Source of the DNA: Alkalibacterium sp046484155
GTDB lineage: Bacteria > Bacillota > Bacilli > Lactobacillales > Carnobacteriaceae_A
Direction of reading: 5' to 3'
NCBI RefSeq assembly: GCF_046484155.1
Contig: NZ_JAWOBT010000008.1
Span: 1 to 20,459 of the forward strand
DNA length: 20,459 bases
Made by a program: the position numbers and the translations under genes
Notes under the pieces: generated by a model
Told to the model about the DNA's origin: nothing
What the model saw: the letters and a program-made list of their open reading frames with translations, nothing else
Database searches by the model: none
Shown here: positions 14,782 through 20,459 of the stretch, in pieces
How the letters are laid out: each line of letters opens with the position of its first letter
How positions within the stretch are numbered: position 1 is the stretch's first letter

Positions 14782-15342
14782 ATGCTGCTAACAGGAATTA
14801 TCATCTTTTTATTACTATTATCACTTTATAGCGGAGCGCGAAGAGGCTTGGTCCTGCAGCTCGTATTAACGATCGGGTATGCTGTCTCGTTCTGGGTTGC
14901 TTTGAACTATTATCAAAGGCTCACTGAATATGTAAAAATGTTTGTTCCGTATCCTTCACCCCTATCTACTTCAGAGAACCCTTTTGTACTTTACAGTATT
15001 GATTTCCTATTCGAATTAGACGGGGCTTTTTATCAGGGCGTCTCATTTGTCTTGTTATTATTTACCGGTTGGCTGGTCACTCGGCTTCTAGGTGGCTTGT
15101 TCCAGGCGTTGGCAGACTTGCCAGTGGTTCGTACAGTCAACTCATTTGGCGGAGCGGCATTGAGCTTTGTTGTACATTACATTGGGATATTCTTTGTCCT
15201 TTTTGTTCTTTCAATGATGCCCATAGCTCTCATTCAAAACCAGTTTGAATCAAGCGCACTGGCGAGAGAAATCGTCACGGACACACCGGCAATGTCACAA
15301 CAAGTGTATGACTGGTGGATTTTACAGGGGATGGAAGAATAA
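14782..15342 (+). CDS. CvpA-family membrane protein
   Basis: A 186-aa integral membrane protein of the CvpA family (YshB-like in bacilli). Membrane segments appear at ~1-16, 22-42, 83-105 and 128-155. The motif YSGARRGLVLQLV after the first segment and GGLFQALADLPVVRTVNSFGGA before the last are family hallmarks. AAGGAG lies about 6 bases before the ATG. It is co-transcribed with zapA. In proteobacteria CvpA is linked to colicin V secretion and envelope homeostasis; in Firmicutes the role is not settled. A terminator-like hairpin lies between this gene and mutS2, so the two are at least partly uncoupled. Confidence 0.9.
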   Translation: MLLTGIIIFLLLLSLYSGARRGLVLQLVLTIGYAVSFWVALNYYQRLTEYVKMFVPYPSPLSTSENPFVLYSIDFLFELDGAFYQGVSFVLLLFTGWLVTRLLGGLFQALADLPVVRTVNSFGGAALSFVVHYIGIFFVLFVLSMMPIALIQNQFESSALAREIVTDTPAMSQQVYDWWILQGMEE

Positions 15343-15363
15343 AATCAGATAATCTTAAGGAGT

Positions 15364-15413
15364 GTTGATTGAAGGAAAAACATCAGTATGATGCCTTTCA
15401 ATCAACCTTTTTT
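15364..15413 (+). terminator. Terminator-like hairpin between cvpA-like gene and mutS2
   Basis: GTTGATTGAAGG (15364-15375) pairs with CCTTTCAATCAAC (15394-15406) with one bulged base. An inner CATCA/TGATG pair lies in the loop, and a T run (15408-15413) follows. Confidence 0.82.
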
Positions 15414-15451
15414 GTAGAGTTGTAAGAGCGAACCCTTTAAGGAGAGAAAGT

Positions 15452-17824
15452 ATGACGGAAACATTTCAATCTTCATTCAAGACGTTGGAATATGAAAAAG
15501 TAATCATTAAATTAAGCGAACAGACAGTATCGAAACTGGGGAAAGAAAAAGTCAGAACCATCAAACCGTCTAATAACAAAGACATCATCCTGGAACAATT
15601 AGAGGAGACGGAAGATGCGGCTTTGTTGATGCGTCTAAGAGGCGGCATTCCATTGGCTGCTTTTGAAGACATCCGTCCTCACTTGAAACGTGTCCGGGTT
15701 CATGGCAGTTTGAACGGTACTGAGGTTGCTCAAATTGGTCGCCTACTGAGAACGCTGAGAGAAATCAAGACGTTTTTCAGAAAAGCGGAAGAAGAAGACA
15801 TTCCTCTGCACCGGTTATACGAAAAAATCAATAAATTGGAAACATTTAATGCTTTGGAGAAAAAAATATTTAATATCGTGGACGAAGGTGGCTACGTTTT
15901 GGATGATGCCAGCTCGAAGCTGAAAGGGTTAAGAGACGGCATTAAACAGACAGAAAGCCGTGCACGTCAAAAACTTGAAAGTATTGTCAGAGGCCCTCAA
16001 TCGCGGTTTCTATCGGATGCGCTGATCACAATGCGAAATGACCGTTATGTTATTCCTGTAAAGGCAGAGAATCGGTCCGTTTTTGGCGGCGTTATCCATG
16101 ATCAGAGTTCGACGGGCCAAACGCTTTTTGTTGAACCCCAAAGTGTCGTCGATTTAAATAATCGCCTGCGCCAGTATCAAGTAGAAGAAAAGTATGAAGT
16201 GGAACGCATTTTAGCTGAATTGACCGTGGAAATCGAACCTTACCGGGAAGATTTGGAAGAACACCTGAGACTACTGGTTGAACTCGATGTGATTCAAGCC
16301 AAGGGACGCTTTGCGAAAGCAATCAAGGCCGTCAAACCAAGAATAAGTACGGATAATCATGTCGAGTTATATCAGGCGCGACATCCTTTGCTTGCTGATG
16401 ATGAAGTTGTACCTAACGATATCATTATTGGAGAAGAATATAAGACCATGATCGTCACCGGACCCAATACGGGTGGGAAAACAGTGGCCTTGAAAACGCT
16501 GGGCCTACTCCAGTTGATGGGTCAGTCAGGGTTGTTTATTCCGGCAGAAGAAGGCAGTACTATGGGCATCTTCTCAAGCGTTTATGCGGATATCGGTGAC
16601 GAACAATCTATCGAACAGAGTCTGTCTACGTTCTCATCGCATTTAACAAAGATCGTCAATATTTTAAAACAGATGGATGACAAGAGTCTTATTTTACTGG
16701 ATGAATTGGGTGCCGGAACGGATCCTCAGGAAGGAGCAGCTTTGGCGATTGCTATACTTGATGCGATAGCTCAAAGCGGCAGTTACGTCATGATCACCTC
16801 GCATTATCCGGAACTGAAAGCCTATGGGTATAATCGGCCGGAAACTATCAATGCCAGTATGGAATTTGATGTCGATACACTCAGCCCAACGTATCGCTTG
16901 CTCATCGGTATCCCGGGAAGAAGTAATGCGTTTGAGATTGCTAGGCGTTTGGGTCTGGATTCGATGATCATTGAATCTGCCAAACAATTGATGAGTGGCG
17001 AAAGTCAGAGTGTGGACCAGATGATTGAAGATCTGGAAAGCAAGCGCAAACAGGCGGACAGTGAAGCTGGTAAAGCGACCAGAAAACTTAAAGATGTAGA
17101 GCGATTGCATCGAGAGCTTGAAGCAGAGTATAAAGCTTATCAGGATGAAAAAGAACAGTTACGTAAAAAAGCAGAAACTCAAGCTAATACCTATTTAGAA
17201 AAGAAAAAGCAAGAAGCAGAGGCGATCATTAAAGACTTGAGACAAAAACAACTCGAAGGACATACGGGAGAACCGCTTAAAGAACACGAATTTATTGATG
17301 TCCAATCGCGTTTATCACACCTTAAGACAGAAGAAGAGAGCCTGAAGAAAAATAAGGTCCTGCAGAAACAGAAACAGAAAAAAGCGTTAAAGGTTGGCGA
17401 CAGTGTTGAAGTACAGTCGTTCGGTCAAAAAGGGATCCTAGTTGAACAGGCAGATAAAAGCCACTGGGTTGTTCAAATGGGGATGCTGAAAATGAAACTG
17501 CCTGAATCGGATCTGGTTCAGATAATGCGGGAAAAAGAACCCAAGCAAGGCATATCCATCAGACGTTCTTCGAGCGCTGGCGTATCGACTGAAATAGATG
17601 TCAGAGGAGAGCGGGTTGAAGAAGCATTGAACAAAGTGGATCAATACTTGGATCAAGCCTTACTCGCCAATTATCCGAAAGTGACGATCATTCACGGTAT
17701 GGGGACAGGTGCAGTAAGAAAAGGCGTCCAGCAATTCTTGAAAAAACACTCGCAAGTCAAAGAGTTTAGTGATGCACCAGCGAACCAGGGCGGAAACGGT
17801 GCAACGATCGTCACATTTAAATAA
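15452..17824 (+). CDS. mutS2: MutS2 ATPase with Smr domain
   Basis: A 790-aa MutS2 (normal length ~785). MutS2 lacks the mismatch-reading N-terminal domains of MutS. It has a core/lever region (~1-300), an ATPase with Walker A G337-P-N-T-G-G-K-T344 and Walker B ILLDELGAG, a long charged coiled coil (~510-630), a KOW-like stretch (~635-690, KVGDSVEVQSFGQKG), and a C-terminal Smr domain (~710-790) with D716-V-R-G and H748-G-M-G-T-G. It is classically tied to suppression of recombination, and in Bacillus subtilis also to rescue of collided ribosomes, where Smr acts in RNA or ribosome processing. The Smr motif here is DVRG, not the common DLRG, a mild variation. AAGGAG lies about 8 bases before the ATG. 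Confidence 0.97.
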   Translation: MTETFQSSFKTLEYEKVIIKLSEQTVSKLGKEKVRTIKPSNNKDIILEQLEETEDAALLMRLRGGIPLAAFEDIRPHLKRVRVHGSLNGTEVAQIGRLLRTLREIKTFFRKAEEEDIPLHRLYEKINKLETFNALEKKIFNIVDEGGYVLDDASSKLKGLRDGIKQTESRARQKLESIVRGPQSRFLSDALITMRNDRYVIPVKAENRSVFGGVIHDQSSTGQTLFVEPQSVVDLNNRLRQYQVEEKYEVERILAELTVEIEPYREDLEEHLRLLVELDVIQAKGRFAKAIKAVKPRISTDNHVELYQARHPLLADDEVVPNDIIIGEEYKTMIVTGPNTGGKTVALKTLGLLQLMGQSGLFIPAEEGSTMGIFSSVYADIGDEQSIEQSLSTFSSHLTKIVNILKQMDDKSLILLDELGAGTDPQEGAALAIAILDAIAQSGSYVMITSHYPELKAYGYNRPETINASMEFDVDTLSPTYRLLIGIPGRSNAFEIARRLGLDSMIIESAKQLMSGESQSVDQMIEDLESKRKQADSEAGKATRKLKDVERLHRELEAEYKAYQDEKEQLRKKAETQANTYLEKKKQEAEAIIKDLRQKQLEGHTGEPLKEHEFIDVQSRLSHLKTEEESLKKNKVLQKQKQKKALKVGDSVEVQSFGQKGILVEQADKSHWVVQMGMLKMKLPESDLVQIMREKEPKQGISIRRSSSAGVSTEIDVRGERVEEALNKVDQYLDQALLANYPKVTIIHGMGTGAVRKGVQQFLKKHSQVKEFSDAPANQGGNGATIVTFK

Positions 17825-17839
17825 ATTAATAGTCTATGG

Positions 17840-17868
17840 TAGACAAGAATATAAGAATTTGATATACT
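17840..17868 (+). promoter_or_regulatory. Sigma-A-type promoter of trxA
   Basis: A TAGACA -35 (17840-17845) and a TATACT -10 (17863-17868) are spaced by exactly 17 bases. The predicted start (~17875) leaves a leader of about 54 bases carrying a hairpin. Confidence 0.78.
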
Positions 17869-17883
17869 AATCATTGTAACGAG

Positions 17884-17908
17884 TAACTTACTTTTAATAA
17901 GTAAGTTA
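17884..17908 (+). promoter_or_regulatory. 5'-leader hairpin of trxA
   Basis: A perfect 10-bp stem TAACTTACTT / AAGTAAGTTA with the five-base loop TTAAT. It lies between the predicted transcript start and the GGAGG at 17917-17920. It has no T run after it, so it is more likely a transcript-stabilising or operator element than a terminator. Confidence 0.55.
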
Positions 17909-17928
17909 ATTAATAGGAGGAATTCAGA

Positions 17929-18240
17929 ATGGTAAGAGAATTAACTGATAAGAATTTTGACCAAGAAACAGGTTCAGGTTTAGCATTAACAGACTTTTGG
18001 GCAACATGGTGTGGACCTTGTCGCATGCAATCACCTGTTATTGACGAATTGAATGAAGAATCTAACGGTAACGTGAACTACTTCAAAATGGATGTAGACG
18101 CAAACCAGGCAACTCCAAGTAAATTTGGAATCATGAGCATTCCAACATTACTCGTAACTAAAGATGGAGAAGTCGTAGATAAATTGATCGGCTACCACAA
18201 CAAAGAACAAATCTTAGCTAAATTATCACAACATCAGTAA
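17929..18240 (+). CDS. trxA: Thioredoxin
   Basis: A 103-aa cytoplasmic thiol-disulfide oxidoreductase reduced by thioredoxin reductase. The active site W27-C28-G-P-C31 lies after the strand LTDFWAT; the cis-proline motif MSIPTLLV and the C-terminal helix (HNKEQILAKL) complete the fold. Length is typical. A strong AGGAGG lies about 9 bases before the ATG, behind its own promoter and leader hairpin, with a strong terminator after the stop, so it is a monocistronic unit. The mutS2-trxA order is conserved in Firmicutes; uvrC often follows trxA in this group but is not seen here. Confidence 0.97.
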   Translation: MVRELTDKNFDQETGSGLALTDFWATWCGPCRMQSPVIDELNEESNGNVNYFKMDVDANQATPSKFGIMSIPTLLVTKDGEVVDKLIGYHNKEQILAKLSQHQ

Positions 18241-18252
18241 GAATACTTTATT

Positions 18253-18284
18253 AGGGCAAAGCTTAGATGCTTTGCCCTTTTTTT
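18253..18284 (+). terminator. Intrinsic terminator of trxA
   Basis: A perfect 10-bp stem AGGGCAAAGC / GCTTTGCCCT (18253-18262 with 18269-18278), loop TTAGAT, then six or more Ts. Confidence 0.95.
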
Positions 18285-18339
18285 GTTCACTTGGTTCTAA
18301 TATGCTTTTATCGTTGTTCCTATTGTGACTAATCTATGA

Positions 18340-18391
18340 CACTTACCTATTTTTAAATAACAAAAAGAGGTAAGTGCCTATACTTTTTTTT
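18340..18391 (+). terminator. Second hairpin downstream of trxA
   Basis: CACTTACCT (18340-18348) pairs perfectly with AGGTAAGTG (18368-18376) over a 19-base AT-rich loop, with a run of eight Ts seven bases later. It could be a weak back-up terminator. The arm sequence resembles that of the trxA leader hairpin. Confidence 0.4.
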
Positions 18392-18408
18392 GTGTCTGAT
18401 ATAAAATT

Positions 18409-18436
18409 ATGTTATAAATAACATGTATTATATAAT
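18409..18436 (+). promoter_or_regulatory. AT-rich promoter region with ATGTTAT palindrome
   Basis: ATGTTAT-AA-ATAACAT (18409-18424) is an inverted repeat with 7-bp arms just before a consensus TATAAT (18431-18436). This could be an operator and promoter for the orphan ORF that starts at 18515. The surroundings are very AT-rich, so chance matches are likely. Confidence 0.35.
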
Positions 18437-18514
18437 TAAAAAGTTAAATATATTATAGTTTTAAGATTAAATTGTTAAATCGCGTTAAATTTGTGCTAAT
18501 TGGAGAGTGTTAAT

Positions 18515-18796
18515 ATGTCTCATAGTAAAGAAAGTCAGTCTGTGCTGACATCAACGATTCAGTACCGGTATATAATCGAATGCAAAGATAAGACAGTTGA
18601 ATTAGAGGTTGAAAATCAGGATGTTATCCACAATGCTGATGACGAAATCGACTGTCCTTTAGATGTCGTTTTAAGAAAAAACAATTATGATTTTAGTGAT
18701 TTGACGTATTGGGACGCGAGAGAAATAAGATTTGTTAAAGTTTATGATGATGAGGAATGTGTTCTGAACAAGGTTTCTCTAAATGTGAATTTATAA
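18515..18796 (+). CDS. Hypothetical protein, 93 aa, next to the IS element
   Basis: I do not recognise this protein. It is small, soluble and acidic, with no signal peptide or membrane segment; the second half (LTYWDAREIRFVKVYDDEECVLNKVSLNVNL) looks beta-rich. I chose the ATG at 18515, which has GGAGAG 7 bases upstream, over the TTG at 18500. The upstream region is distinctly AT-rich, with a possible operator/promoter. It lies alone between trxA and an IS200/IS605-type element whose structured end begins two bases after its TAA, so its C terminus may have been set by the insertion. The good ribosome site supports a real gene; function unknown. Confidence 0.6.
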   Translation: MSHSKESQSVLTSTIQYRYIIECKDKTVELEVENQDVIHNADDEIDCPLDVVLRKNNYDFSDLTYWDAREIRFVKVYDDEECVLNKVSLNVNL

Positions 18797-18797
18797 G

Positions 18798-18856
18798 GGG
18801 CGTTAGCGAGAAAACCTCTGGTTTCAACCGGGGGATGAATCGCGTCTCGAACGCCC
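18798..18856 (+). repeat. Structured left end of the IS element
   Basis: The outer stem is GGGCGTT-AG-CGAG (18798-18810) against CTCG-AACGCCC (18846-18856), 11 bp with a two-base bulge. The inner stem is CCTCTGG (18815-18821) against CCGGGGG (18828-18834), with two T-G wobbles that pair only when the plus strand is single-stranded. The last 11 codons of tnpA lie inside this structure. IS605-type TnpA proteins recognise imperfect hairpins near each end of the top strand, so this is the best candidate for the left-end recognition site. Confidence 0.6.
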
Positions 18857-19261
18857 GCTATTGAATTCCTTTAATTGGTTTTGTACATATTGCATGACGA
18901 CCTCTTTGGATACATCGCCAACGGTACTGACAAAGTAACTGTGAGACCATAACGAGCCTTTCCATAGTTCCTTTTTTGTATCGGGGAACTGCTTGAACCA
19001 ATCCCTTGCAGAAGCGCCCTTTAATGCCTTCATCACTGAACTGATGGACTTGTTCGGTGGGAAGGACACGACTAAATGAACGTGGTCGTCCACAACTTCA
19101 CTCTCCAGTATGGCGATGTCGTTATTTTCGGCTATCGCGTGCAGGAACGCCGTCATTGCCTGACGGCGTTCGGGTGTCGTGAAGATGGCTTTGCGGTATT
19201 TTGTCACCCAGACCAGATGGTAGGTCGTGCGGTAAACATTGGTGCGTGTTTTTGTATACAT
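18824..19261 (-). CDS. tnpA: IS200/IS605-family transposase TnpA (HUH, Y1)
   Basis: A 145-aa single-strand DNA transposase. The HUH motif is H60-V-H62-L-V-V, and the catalytic tyrosine is Y125 in VVMQYVQNQ on the C-terminal helix; the N-terminal core TTYHLVWVTKYRKAIF is typical. It works as a dimer that cuts at the element ends and joins through a phosphotyrosine bond. I chose the ATG at 19259-19261 because GGAGGG is 6 bases upstream; the longer frame from 19315 adds a poor hydrophobic/basic extension and would overlap the tnpB promoter. The basic tail ending RSRRDSSPG is encoded within the left-end structure. All catalytic residues are present, so it may be active. Confidence 0.94.
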   Translation of the reverse strand: MYTKTRTNVYRTTYHLVWVTKYRKAIFTTPERRQAMTAFLHAIAENNDIAILESEVVDDHVHLVVSFPPNKSISSVMKALKGASARDWFKQFPDTKKELWKGSLWSHSYFVSTVGDVSKEVVMQYVQNQLKEFNSGRSRRDSSPG

Positions 19262-19359
19262 CTGTATCCCTCCATCGGCTTTAATCAAGAGCTTAAATAG
19301 TTTTTTTAGCTTCATATGTGATATAATAAGTATACCATATAAAGAGGGGACAACGCTCT
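19262..19359. promoter_or_regulatory. Divergent promoter region of tnpA and tnpB
   Basis: Toward tnpB there is a consensus TATAAT at 19322-19327, preceded by a T-rich stretch but no clear -35. GAGGGG lies about 10 bases before the tnpB ATG. Toward tnpA the GGAGGG site is at 19268-19273 on the minus strand, and I see no strong -10. Confidence 0.5.
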
Positions 19360-20459
19360 ATGTTAATCGGCATTAAAGGCAAGTTAACCCTGAAACCAGA
19401 CCAACAAGCGCAAGTCATGCAGAACATCGGCAATGCCCGTTTTGTGTGGAATCAATTTTTAGGCATGTGGAACGAACGGTATGAAAGCAACCCCACACTG
19501 CCCACGTTGAGCGAGTACGACCTGAACATTCTCCTCCCCACACTGAAACGGGAGTATGCCTTTTTAAAGGTGTCGGATTCCACCAGCCTCCAACAGGTCT
19601 CAACAGATTTAACGGGGGCATTCAAAAAGTTTTTCACGAACAAGGGACACTTCAAGCACCCACGATTCAAAGCCAAACACCATGCCCGACAATCTTATAC
19701 CGCAAAGAGCGTCAATAACGCCATTCGTTACGAGAACGGGTACCTTCGACTACCTAAAATCGGGTTCGTGCCTTTCCGTTGTGGTCGAAAGATCAACGGC
19801 AGAATCAAAAAAGCCACCATTACATTCACCTCATCAGGTACATTCGCGTGCAGTTTGCTTGTGGAAGACGAAAGCCAAGTCTTCGCCACTCATACAGGCC
19901 AGACTGTTGGGATCGATATGGGTGTGGCTGATTTAATGGTTTTATCTAATGGGGATAAAGTCGCTACGATTCGATACGATAAACACCTATCGGGGAAACG
20001 AACGTACTGGGAACAGCGCGTCGCTCGCCGTGGACGTTTAGCGAAGACGAAAGGCATTGCTTTGTCTGAAGCCAAAAATTACCAGAAGGCCAAACAACAG
20101 CGTGCAAAAGTGTTTCAAAAAGAAAAGAACCAGCGTTCGGATCGCCTGCATAAGCTGACGACAGCACTGGTTCAGGACTTTGATGTCATTGTACTGGAAG
20201 ACTTGCGCACCGCCAACCTGATGAAAAATCATCACCTGGCACGCAGTATTGCGGCTCAGTCCTGGCGGGAGATCCGTCGGATGCTGGAATACAAGTGCGT
20301 GAAGTACGGCAAGGAACTGATTGTCGTTGATCCATACAAGACCTCACAGGTCTGTTCGTCTTGCGGGCATGATGACGGGAAACACGGGCTGGCCATTCGA
20401 GAATGGACATGCCCGTCCTGCGACACACACCACGACCGTGATGTAAATGCGGCGAAAAA
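19360..20459 (+). CDS. tnpB: TnpB, RNA-guided nuclease of IS605-type element, 3' end cut by window
   Basis: The frame runs open from the ATG at 19360 to the window edge (366 whole codons), starting MLIGIKGKLTLKPDQQAQ. TnpB is the ancestor-like relative of Cas12: with an omega RNA transcribed from the element's right end it cuts the donor site and favours retention of the element. The N-terminal helix-rich/WED part is followed by the split RuvC domain with D186 (VGIDMGVADL), E280 (IVLEDLR) and D361 (HDRDVNAAK). The zinc finger is C-S-S-C ... C-P-S-C just before D361. All key residues are intact. Only the last few tens of residues and the omega RNA region are missing, because of the window edge, not a mutation. 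Confidence 0.95.
   Translation, partial: MLIGIKGKLTLKPDQQAQVMQNIGNARFVWNQFLGMWNERYESNPTLPTLSEYDLNILLPTLKREYAFLKVSDSTSLQQVSTDLTGAFKKFFTNKGHFKHPRFKAKHHARQSYTAKSVNNAIRYENGYLRLPKIGFVPFRCGRKINGRIKKATITFTSSGTFACSLLVEDESQVFATHTGQTVGIDMGVADLMVLSNGDKVATIRYDKHLSGKRTYWEQRVARRGRLAKTKGIALSEAKNYQKAKQQRAKVFQKEKNQRSDRLHKLTTALVQDFDVIVLEDLRTANLMKNHHLARSIAAQSWREIRRMLEYKCVKYGKELIVVDPYKTSQVCSSCGHDDGKHGLAIREWTCPSCDTHHDRDVNAAK

Larger units (their letters stand above)
18797..20459. mobile_element. IS200/IS605-type element (tnpA and tnpB, divergent), right end outside window
   Basis: A HUH transposase gene on the minus strand and a tnpB gene on the plus strand share a 98-base promoter region, the classic IS605 arrangement. 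The left end should lie close to 18797, where a structured sequence begins. The right end, with the sequence that would give the guide (omega) RNA, is past the window. Such elements move as single strands by 'peel-and-paste' and leave no target duplication. Both ORFs look intact, so the element may be active. Base composition is visibly richer in G+C than the AT-rich DNA just upstream. Confidence 0.88.

Noticed and set aside
18500..18514. TTG at 18500 as the start of the orphan ORF
   Set aside because: It overlaps the GGAGAG ribosome site that serves the ATG at 18515.
19262..19315. Longer N terminus of TnpA starting at 19315
   Set aside because: The GGAGGG site is correctly spaced for the inner ATG, the extra residues are not typical of the family, and the longer frame runs into the tnpB promoter.
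19415..20428. Several minus-strand and other-frame ORFs between 19415 and 20428
   Set aside because: They are shadows of the continuous tnpB frame, which encodes the full set of RuvC and zinc-finger motifs.

Overview
The window looks like a stretch of chromosome from a low-GC Gram-positive bacterium of the order Lactobacillales. The block of phenylalanyl-tRNA synthetase behind a T-box, then zapA, a CvpA-family gene, mutS2 and trxA is a conserved Firmicutes neighbourhood. Shine-Dalgarno sites are strong (GGAGG-like) and U-tailed intrinsic terminators are plentiful. A Carnobacteriaceae-like source fits best, because of the acidic proteins and the PcsB-type cell-wall protein with an M23 domain. 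That placement is inference; no 16S gene or other taxonomic marker is present.

Layout. (1) 2-1657 is the 3' part of an M3-family oligoendopeptidase, cut by the window edge. It converges on a two-gene minus-strand operon of GNAT acetyltransferases (1791-3578), and each side has its own hairpin terminator. (2) After a 520-bp regulatory gap come a secreted coiled-coil/M23 cell-wall hydrolase starting at TTG (4100), a SpoU/TrmH RNA methyltransferase (5585) and an HD-domain protein (6512). (3) 7122-7683 has no convincing gene. It holds a tandem array of a 51-bp hairpin-forming unit (three good copies, a half-decayed fourth and a strongly decayed in-phase fifth), then stacked hairpins ending in a terminator. 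(4) 7684-8103 (minus) encodes a small acidic lipoprotein. Divergent to it is an M-box magnesium riboswitch with its terminator, a 39-codon upstream ORF and mgtE. (5) An HxlR-family regulator is followed within eight bases by a phenylalanine T-box leader and pheS-pheT. (6) zapA, cvpA-like, mutS2 and trxA follow. (7) A 93-residue orphan ORF abuts an IS200/IS605-type element: tnpA (HUH/Y1 transposase, minus) and tnpB (RNA-guided nuclease family, plus). tnpB runs off the right edge with all three RuvC residues and the zinc finger visible.

How the parts work together. Most of the core genes are housekeeping: translation (pheST, the rRNA/tRNA methyltransferase), division and wall growth (zapA, the PcsB-like hydrolase), DNA and ribosome maintenance (mutS2), redox (trxA) and Mg2+ uptake (mgtE). 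RNA-level control is dense, with an M-box, a T-box, leader hairpins and a terminator between cvpA and mutS2. The least explained parts are the 51-bp hairpin array, the ORF between the M-box and mgtE, and the structured left end of the IS605-type element, which contains the last codons of tnpA.
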